A stretch of DNA of 64,000 bases, taken from positions 10,404,435 to 10,468,434 of the forward strand of contig CM068546.1 in NCBI GenBank assembly GCA_035048495.1, given 5' to 3'. Every line of letters starts with the position of its first letter. The stretch's first letter is position 1. Below the pieces are notes generated by a model. The model ran no database searches and was not told the DNA's origin. It saw only the letters and a program-made list of their open reading frames with translations. Shown in pieces: positions 56,210-64,000 of the stretch. Origin of the DNA: Euptelea pleiosperma (taxonomy: Eukaryota; Streptophyta; Magnoliopsida; Ranunculales; Eupteleaceae). The translations under genes and the position numbers were made by a program.

Positions 56210-58700
56210 ATAACATTTCATTTTTGTAATGAAGCATGAACTTACAGGGACCTACCAAGAATGGCTAAAACAAAGGAGCGCTCGGCCAGAAGCCCTAAGA
56301 TTGAACTTCACAAAAGGACCACTCACTTCAGCGAGCTCGGCTCCTCCTAAAAATAAATCCTTTTACGCTAAGAAACCGATGAGGAGAATTTCAATTGAAA
56401 ATGGTTGAACTTATCAAAGATCTCTTCACCTGTTATGCTAACCGTGATATCGAAGATCTGAGCAAACTACAAGAAAACAACAAAAAATACTTCCATCCAT
56501 CCATGTATCAGAGCTAATGGAAGCAACATTAATAAATGACAGAAGAAGGAAGAGACATAACTACAGCTAATTCAACAATTTTACCAAAAAATCGAACAAA
56601 CTATCCCCATTAATGACAAAATGCAAGTAATTTCTCAAATGCATCTCTCTGTTTGTAAGAAAAATACCCATATAAAGAAAACATCCAAAGAGAAGAAACA
56701 AAAACTTCAAACACAGCAGTAAGAACAGGAATTCAAAGAAGACAAAGTGAACACAAGAAGAGATGTCTGCAACTTGGCCTTTTTTAAGGTTAAAAATAGA
56801 ACATGGCTTTCAGCTTGGTGCGAAAATGGTGATTCAACCATTCTAACCCATGAAAAATCTAAATGGAAACAAAGAAAAAAATAGGCAATGGGAATGAACT
56901 GACCTTCGAAAATGGCAATAGTTATACTGTCCCGGCGATCCAAAACCTGGTGCAAGGCTATTCAACCTCATATAAACTAAATTTGAATTATTGTTTTTAA
57001 CATCGAGGAACTACAAAGTAGAAGCATCTTCTCTGTTAAATGGGAGACCTAGAGAAAACCATTTAGTTTTGCAATTACATTGAACAACATTTTGCTTTCA
57101 TCCAAAGCATCCTTTCCTATATTTTTGTCTCAAACAAATTCCCAAAAATTAACGCTACCTGAACTATTTTTTGGGATGTTTCACAAAAAAGAACAAAAAT
57201 TTAACGGTACTTGAACTGTTATTGTGGACGCTTCCCAAAAAAGAACAAACCCCAAAATGGGCATCTGAGATTTGCAAAGACTCTAAAATTGAGGACGCAA
57301 AAATGACTCGAAGCCAAAGAAACCAAAACGTTACTTGAACTATTTTGGGGACGGTTCACAAAAAAGAACAAAGACCTAAAATAACCAACACAGCAAGTTA
57401 AGTGGCCTTAGGCCCCCTTGTTTATCAATTCCACAACAAATGTGAAGAATTATGAAAAACATAGAGTGAATCAATCATGGACCTCGTAACTACAATCTAT
57501 ATAAAAAGATGGGCGAACATAAGCTTTTCAATGACATACAAGCATAAATGTGAATTGCACTTCCTTTGCAAACATTTTATTTTTGTAATGAAGCATGGAC
57601 TTACAGGGACCTACCGAGCCTGGCTAAGACAATGGAGTGCTCGGGCCATGTATTAGAACTTGTGGAAGCAACATTAATAAATGACTGAAGAAGGGAGAGA
57701 CAGACTTAGCTAATTCAACCATTTTACCAAAAAACCGAACAAGCTATCCCCATTAATGACATAGAATGCAAGTAATTTCTCAAATACATCTCTCTATATT
57801 TGTAAGAAGAATACCCATAAAAGGAAAATATCCAAAGAGAAGAAACAAAACTTCAAACATCACAGTAAAAATAGAACTTCAAAGAAGAAAAAGATAAGAA
57901 CAAAAGAAGAGATATTTGCAACTTGGCCTGTTTTGAGGCCCAAAAAGAGAAATGGAGATTTCTCTTTTTTGCGTGTTGTGAAAATGGCGATGGTTACCCC
58001 GTTAGGGGGCGAAAATTGCAATGTAACCATTCTAACCAACAAAAAATCATAATGGAAACAAAGAAAAAAGTGGGAAGGAGAACGAACTGTCCTCGAAAAT
58101 GACAATGATTACACCGTCTCGACGATCCAAAACTAGGTGCGAAAATGGCCATCGCAGCGATCTAAAACATGGGGTGAAAATGATGCAAAAATGGCTATTC
58201 AACCTCAAATAAACAAATTTTTAATTAATGTTTTTCACATTGGGGACGTTTCACAAAAAATAACAAACCCCAAAATAGGTCTCTAAGATTTGCAAAGACT
58301 GAAATTGATGGTTAAAAAATGACTCGAACCCAAAGAAACCAAAATGCTACCTGAACTGTTTTGGGATGGTTCATAAAAAAGAACAAACCCCAAAACAACT
58401 ATGGAACAAGTGGCCAAATCAGGCCCCCTTTCTCCCTTTCTAAATTCCACAACAAATGTGAAGAATTATGAACAAAACTTCAAAAAAGGAAAAGAGAACA
58501 GAAGAAGAGATATCTGCAACTTGGCCTTTTTTGAGGTCTAGGAGCAGAATATGAAGATTCTCTTTTCTGCGTAGTGCGAAAATGGTGATGGTTACACCGC
58601 CAGGGGCGAAAATGGCGACGTAACTATTCTAACACATGAAAAATCAGAGTGGAACAAAGAAAAAAGCGGGGAAGGGGAAGGAACTGACCTTCAAAAATGT
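56210..58700. repeat. Imperfect tandem duplication of ~1.36 kb with partial third unit
   Basis: 'tttttgtaatgaagcatg' followed by 'acttacagggacctacc' occurs at 56222 and 57583. 'gaagagatatctgcaacttggcc' variants occur near 56758, 57907 and 58505. 'ccaaaatg' and 'gaacaaaccccaaaa' blocks recur near 57243, 58263 and 58383. Non-coding; several internal deletions. Confidence 0.7.
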
Positions 58701-59029
58701 CCCACATATTTGTTTGTCCAACTAAAAAATTAGAACAAAGTCACATGTACGCAGGCCAATTGTACCACGTGAGTATGCTATACAGTAGCATCTCAACATG
58801 GAGTGATTTTTGTAAACATGTTATTTTGAACATAACCCTATTGGTATGCTACACAATAGCACCTCAACATGGGGGCATGCATACACCTTTTTAAGATATT
58901 ATTCTTCCCAAAACTTACTGTGGGGGCTATAAGAGATTTCCCATTGAACCTTTTGGTAAAAATGTTAGTTTGTTGAGAATCGTCACTCACTTTTGACTTT
59001 GGCAAGGTTGGCAATAGGGCCCACCATGA
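58701..59029. other. Intergenic DNA, nothing recognised
   Basis: A 'tatgctatacagtagcatctcaacatgg' block is repeated near 58778 and 58846. No gene. Confidence 0.4.
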
Positions 59030-60038
59030 GATAACACTGTCATCCTGGTTTATTATTGTTTCTTTTTACGAAGCGTTTCTTCAGCAACCCAAACGTACGC
59101 TCGATAACATTGCGCAAAGAGGAGTGACGGTAATTAAATAATTCTTTATCATTTTTAGGAGTACGTCCAACGTGCTCCTTCAAATGGTATCGCACACTAC
59201 AATATTGGACTATGAATCCGGGTGCATTCGAAAAATCGACATATGCTAAGTAGTACTTCCTAGGCATCCACAATGATTATATACAATTTAAGTATGTTTG
59301 TATGTGAATATTCTCGTATATATTGTCATACCAGACGGGACGATGAATTTATCCCGTATATCGTCACTGATGGCTGATCTTAGGATTCTACAATCATGTG
59401 CTGACCCCTCCCATCCAGCAAGCACATTTGTTAACTTCATGTCAAAAGTGCACGCAGCAAGATCATTCTGTCAAATTTTGCCTTTTCTATTACGGTACCT
59501 TGGTTGTTCCTCTGAAGGTATCGTAGAATGGAAGTATGAGCCATCAATCGTGCCCACGGCATCCTGACGATATACGTCATTTTGTAAGCAAATATATCTA
59601 CAACATGGGAAACACTATCTCTAGTGACCGAGTTACCTTAAAATAGTGATACCGAGACCTTGTGTTAAATTGTTCAGGTGAAGTGTTGGGCTTCACAAGC
59701 TTCACACACTCTTTGTACACTTTAATCATTGCTCGTAGCACATTATGAAAGTGACGACTAATTGTCTCATCAGATCGTATGAAATCAAATTTTGCATGTT
59801 TATTCCTAATATCGTGACCAACAATCAGGAGAAATATGGCAAGTTGCTCCTTTGCTGAAACATATCGTCCATCGCATAAATCATGAATCTTTAACCGACA
59901 ACATAACAAATGGAATGACTTCCTCTTCATACATAATTGCTCATGACAATTCACGTCAGACTCGGAATACAACCACTTCAGTATTAGGGTTCTTTTCCTA
60001 TCTCTATTCACACAAGGTGTCATATCTATATAATTCAT
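59030..60038 (-). pseudogene. PIF/Harbinger transposase (HARBI1-like nuclease), broken
   Basis: Three minus-strand pieces. 60038-59598 holds an N-terminal helix-turn-helix region. 59590-59330 holds GTIDGSYFHS, with the first catalytic Asp, and a GSAHDCRIL-type second Asp. 59280-59040 holds KYYLAYVDF, RYHL and FNYRHSSLRNVIERTFG, with the catalytic Glu. This is the DDE superfamily-4 nuclease of PIF/Harbinger elements. A TGA stop (59471-59473) replaces a Ser codon in the middle piece, so the gene is dead. No partner Myb-like ORF or element ends were identified. Confidence 0.87.
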
Positions 60039-60432
60039 GTAATGTTGTGACGCACATGTTGCATCATACTCACAAAAGTAGCAACCATCACTGCTATTTT
60101 CTCTCTTTCCTTCCTAGTCAGCATTCTCCTATCCATACAATCATTCAAAAATTGGGTTATTTTGTAGACAAGCATTCCTAGGTTCTATATATGTGTGTGT
60201 GTATGTGTGTGTATGTGTCATAACACATACTCATGTTATAGAGAAACATAAAAGATTAGAATAAGATTCAAATTAGAACTTAGAAAAAAAATTTGAGACA
60301 AGTTTAAAACAAATCATAGAAAAGATACATAAAAGAAAATCCAATAAGTATAAATATCTTGCAAAAGAAGCTAATTAGATAGGAGACAATGCTGATCTTT
60401 CGCTTGCAAATGCCATAAATAGCAATTAGAAT

Positions 60433-60435
<3 letters not shown>
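60039..60435. other. Flank of the Harbinger relic
   Basis: A GT-rich microsatellite-like patch ('tgtgtgtgtgtatgtg') near 60190-60215; otherwise nothing recognised. Confidence 0.4.

Positions 60436-60486
<51 letters not shown>
60436..60486. repeat. (AT)n microsatellite
   Basis: About 25 AT units, visible directly. Confidence 0.95.
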
Positions 60487-60488
<2 letters not shown>

Positions 60489-61600
60489 CCAATCAGACTG
60501 ATTTTTGGTCTGTAGTTCCATCAAGTAGTGGTCCAATCATCCAGGTGTTATTGGGCCTAAAATAGTGAGCCAGCTAGTATAGTTTAAGGCTCTCCACAAC
60601 TCCACATATTTAATGGTTAACAGACTAAATAATCTCTTCTTTATTGTGTATACAATTAGAGGGTTGATGTTTTTTCAGTGAGCTTTGTACCTCTTCCAGT
60701 CAACATTTTCCCATATGTTGACAGACATGCCCTTATAGTTTTATTAGAGGGGTATTTTGACAACATCTGTAAATGTTGACTGGAACTGGAAAAGAAGTCA
60801 AAAAGCCCCACAGAAAAAATCATTTTCCATATAATTATCCTAAAGGTTTCCTTTTTGAATCAACACTTTCGACTTTGGAGTTAGTTTTGGGCCAACTTTC
60901 GGGCCATAAATCCCCAACAAAAGTGGGTATGGATCTATATCACAACATATATATATAATCATGTCATATGGGAAAAAAAAAATCAAATATCACCTTTTTC
61001 ACCATTTCAAATATCAGCGGACAACAAAAATATAATCGGACAACAAAAACCATCCCTGGATCTGCTATTGCAAACAAATAGATGCTACTCATAGAAGGAC
61101 AAGCAGTAACTTTTAAGCCTATGCAATAACCTTTCAAACTATAAAGACTTTAACCAAACTTTCTCAAATCAGTCACAGTACAACTGTGCAGATAAATAAC
61201 TACCTACAACAAAGTAAAATTAACACATAGTGTTTGAAAAGTAATAATCCAACGCTTACAAATCATTGATCAAGCACTATGGAAACCTCATGAAAATGAC
61301 TCATCCAACGCTTAGAAATCACATATTAGGCTATTCGAAAATGACTAATTGATCAAGCACTGTTGAAACCCCTTGAAAATGACTTTAGAGCTAGGTATGT
61401 GGTAAAACAAAACCCAACTAGATATGCTGTAACTAAAACCCCAACTATTCCAAACCTCCTGGATCTATTGTGTACAAAACCACACCGCATCTGATTTTTA
61501 CATGATAAACTCAAATGAAACACTACGAAGAGCGGGAGCATGGAGTATGTGAAAAGTAATAAATGTTAGAGAGGAAAAAGACGTTAGAGAGGAACAAGAG
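60487..61600. other. Intergenic DNA, no gene recognised
   Basis: A short inverted pair 'ccagtcaacattt' (near 60698) and 'aaatgttgactgg' (near 60771) may mark a small element. Nothing else recognised. Confidence 0.4.
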
Positions 61601-61745
61601 AGTACATATGGAGGTATTTTCAGGTTACTTGGAGGAGCTGTTTCAGACGGCGAAGGAACCACGAATCGAGGTAAGGCGACGAGCGTGGAGAGGATTGAGC
61701 TAGGGTTCCCAAAAACCCTAGCAATGAGCTTTTATACTCTAATCG
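61601..61745 (-). promoter_or_regulatory. Orphan promoter-like segment
   Basis: On the minus strand: a TATA-like 'agtataaaagc' near 61740, then 'gctagggtttttgggaaccctagc' with telo-box-like repeats, then a GC-richer leader-like stretch with 'gtcgcc' and 'ttcgccgtctg'. This resembles the start of a housekeeping or ribosomal gene, but no coding exon follows downstream. Confidence 0.3.
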
Positions 61746-62639
61746 ATGGACTTTATTTTCCCATGGGCAAAAAAAAATTTGCCCACACCGTGTAATTATT
61801 TGACCAGGGGGGGTGATAAAATATTCGGACGCCTTCACAGCCAAATTTATGAGCCCCCACTTTGCCTAGTGGCACTACCCATGTATTGTTCTCCCATAAT
61901 CCAATGTTCTAATTTTAGGATGCCCCCATTTTTCTTGCTAGTATATATTTGAACAGAAGTCATTGCTTAAGGCCTTTACTTTATCGACTCTATCTATATT
62001 CTTCTTGTCAAGATTGTGTTTAGCCATTTGTCGGTTAGTTTTTTGTTTACATGGACTAACTCTTGAAATGCTTGATATTTTTTCATATTTACACAAAGCA
62101 CTAGCATAAGCATGAGATATTGAAGACTCCATCAAAGATAAGAGGTTGCACACAACATATACAAACTGTATATGTCCTGATTGAACTATTTAATCTTATC
62201 TGTAATTCAATCTTTAATTTCTTAACCATATACATACATTAAACCTAAGATCTCCCGTTCAAGAATCATTCTGTGACAATTGTACCTTATCACATACATG
62301 TGACAGATTGGTTGTAAACTATGACGTTTGGTTCTCATCATGTGAGATTAAAATTCGATTAAGTGAACCTTTTTTTGTCTTTTGTGGTGAGAAGTAATCA
62401 TCTGTTTTGATTATTGAATTATCCATTTGGACATATTTGGAAATGCATAATCTCTGCTACAATTAGTAGCTAAAGTGATTATTTCAATTTGGAGGACAAT
62501 TTCGGCAATCATTCATCTTGTTCTCTAGGTACATATTTCGACAAGGTGACATGTTTGCCCCTAATCTAAATTGTGTACTTGAAGAACTATAGGAGAATGA
62601 TGTTGAAATTTTCCTTCATATGGAAATAACCATCGATTG
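61746..62639. other. Intergenic DNA, nothing recognised
   Basis: No repeats with termini and no domains in the open frames. Confidence 0.4.
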
Positions 62640-62751
62640 GGAGACACTTTTAGTGACGACCATTTTACAGGTGGCCGTCGCTAAAACCTTTAGCGACGAA
62701 GGTATTAGTGGCGATCGTTGGCCGCCGTTAATACCCTATTTTCTTATAGTG
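62640..62751 (-). mobile_element. CACTA (En/Spm) transposon terminus
   Basis: On the minus strand it begins CACTATAAGAAAATAGGG, the CACTA-type terminus, followed by subterminal repeats around 'tttagcgacg' in both orientations. Only this end is recognised; the element would extend left but no matching second end was found. Confidence 0.7.
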
Positions 62752-63194
62752 TTCCCAGTTCCTAAACTTCTATGTTTGTTTTTACGTCTTTGATTTCCAT
62801 TCTACTCCCGACCATTCTTCCTCTTCTTCCCAATCCATTAACAACATCAATGTGTGAAGGACAAATAAGCAAAAACAAAACAAACCCCATCACTGGCCCT
62901 GCCATGATGGCCAAGATGGAGAAAGATGGAGAACTTGGATCATGTACAAGTTATGGTATATAAGTAGAAGTTTGTCACTAAAGAAGTCACCCGACTCAAT
63001 CACTAAAGCTTCTTACTTCGACAAGTACCCATTACAACTTTGACAACAAGATGGTTTGTTATGGGTACATGCTGTAAATGTAGAGGTGTGTGTGGCAGTA
63101 CATAGCCTTTGCTCTAGGGTTCTTCACATTTGTCAGTCTTTGTTAAAAAAGCTGAAACCCATGTTAATTAAAAAGGTAACTAATCCTGGGTTGA
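62752..63194. other. Intergenic DNA, nothing recognised
   Basis: An open frame at 62772-62963 has no recognised motif. Confidence 0.4.
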
Positions 63195-63395
63195 GTTTAA
63201 ATTGAGGTAGAGCAGTTTTATGTAGGGGTGTTAACGGGTCGATTTCGGTCCAGTTCCTAAGTTACCCATAATCAAAATCAATATTATTGGTTCTTTTTAG
63301 ATGCGATTTCTATCGGTTTCGGTTCTTAAAATTCTGGATCAGAATCTAAATTGAGGTAGAACAATTTTAGGTAGTGTGTTAAGGGGTCGGTTTTG
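63195..63395. repeat. Two-unit diverged repeat
   Basis: 'aaattgaggtagagcagttttatgta' near 63200 and 'aaattgaggtagaacaattttaggta' near 63349, each followed by a 'gtgttaa.gggtcg' block. Period about 150. Confidence 0.65.
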
Positions 63396-63559
63396 ATTTT
63401 TTTTTCCTTAGATTGCATATAAACTCTAGGCTTGGAGTTTGTATCTTCTTGTAGACTACATTGTACATTTTATTGTCATTTCCTTTTCATAAGAACTGCA
63501 AACCTGAAAACCACACATTACATTTTATTGTCATACCTTATATACATCATATCATATTT

Positions 63560-64000
63560 TATTTCTCACCTTTTGCACGATCGACCAAAATATGCGGTCG
63601 ACCCCCCCTTTTCGGATCTCATTTTGATTCAATCTTTTCTGCGAGTTTAGGTACACTTTGGCCCTTCAAACGACTATTTTTGGTTTGTTTCTATTGAGTG
63701 GAGGCTGACTTATAAATTAGAGCTTTCTCTCCTCATAAGAACTAACCCAATCAAGTGATCTCTAAGCTCCCATCATTTGATTATCATTTTTTGAGTTAAG
63801 AGATTTAGAATTTGTAAGAGCTTTACCAGAACAAAGCTGTGTATTCCTTGTGAAGGCTCTAACTGTTTGAAGAGACTATTAGCTATTGTTTTCTGCAAGC
63901 ATCTTCTTTCAAAAAGATGATTACTCTTGACAGAGTGTCTCTTAGGCGAATTCTTCTTCAAAGGATTCTCCATTTGATCATATTCATCTAAAGGTAAGTG
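63560..64000 (+). repeat. Dispersed repeat, inverted relative to 54440-55830
   Basis: Contains 'cgatcgacc' and 'gcggtcgacc' blocks, then a 'gaaggctctaactgtttgaa' region resembling the reverse complement of the 55000-55290 interval. It runs off the window end. Non-coding. Confidence 0.5.

Overview
This is nuclear DNA of a flowering plant with a large, repeat-rich genome. The evidence is two plant genes with GT-AG introns of up to 20 kb, plant transposon families (Helitron, hAT, Mutator-like, PIF/Harbinger, CACTA, LINE) and an integrated plant pararetrovirus. Long introns would suit a magnoliid or another lineage with expanded introns, but the sequence alone does not fix the species. Nothing here is bacterial.

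Layout. 0-3.2 kb: AT-rich flank, a Helitron-like cluster and two small inverted-repeat elements. 3.3-9.5 kb: a complete five-exon gene for 40S ribosomal protein eS8 (RPS8), with a hAT deletion derivative in intron 3. 9.5-15.3 kb: intergenic, with a second Helitron-like cluster and at least five copies of a fold-back element whose arms carry CACGTG or near-CACGTG cores. 15.8-52.6 kb: a complete 28-exon gene for the O-GlcNAc transferase SECRET AGENT (SEC). I traced every exon; the phases close to a 983-residue protein. 53-64 kb: gene-poor, with tandem repeats, a dead PIF/Harbinger transposase, a CACTA terminus and two copies of one dispersed repeat.

The main discovery is in SEC intron 9 (26014-46110, 20.1 kb). 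It holds two near-identical genomes of a badnavirus-like endogenous pararetrovirus in head-to-head orientation (26730-34747 on minus, 34748-42995 on plus). The arms mirror each other about position 34863 and are separated by 231 bases unique to the right copy that carry the viral promoter. Each copy has ORF1, ORF2 and a polyprotein, and each polyprotein is broken by different lesions, so neither encodes a complete product. The right copy exceeds unit length, with a 366-base terminal repeat, and stops inside the tRNA-Met primer-binding site. The pair lies between inverted 'catctccaacgg' ends of an older transposon-like element. The arrangement could give long double-stranded RNA, and it places viral promoter copies in both directions inside a housekeeping gene.

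SEC has also been invaded repeatedly by a small hAT-type MITE (four copies with 8-base target duplications or their remnants). A hAT family is shared between SEC intron 1 (transposase relic) and RPS8 intron 3 (802-base derivative with a perfect 8-base duplication). The coding exons of both genes nevertheless look intact.
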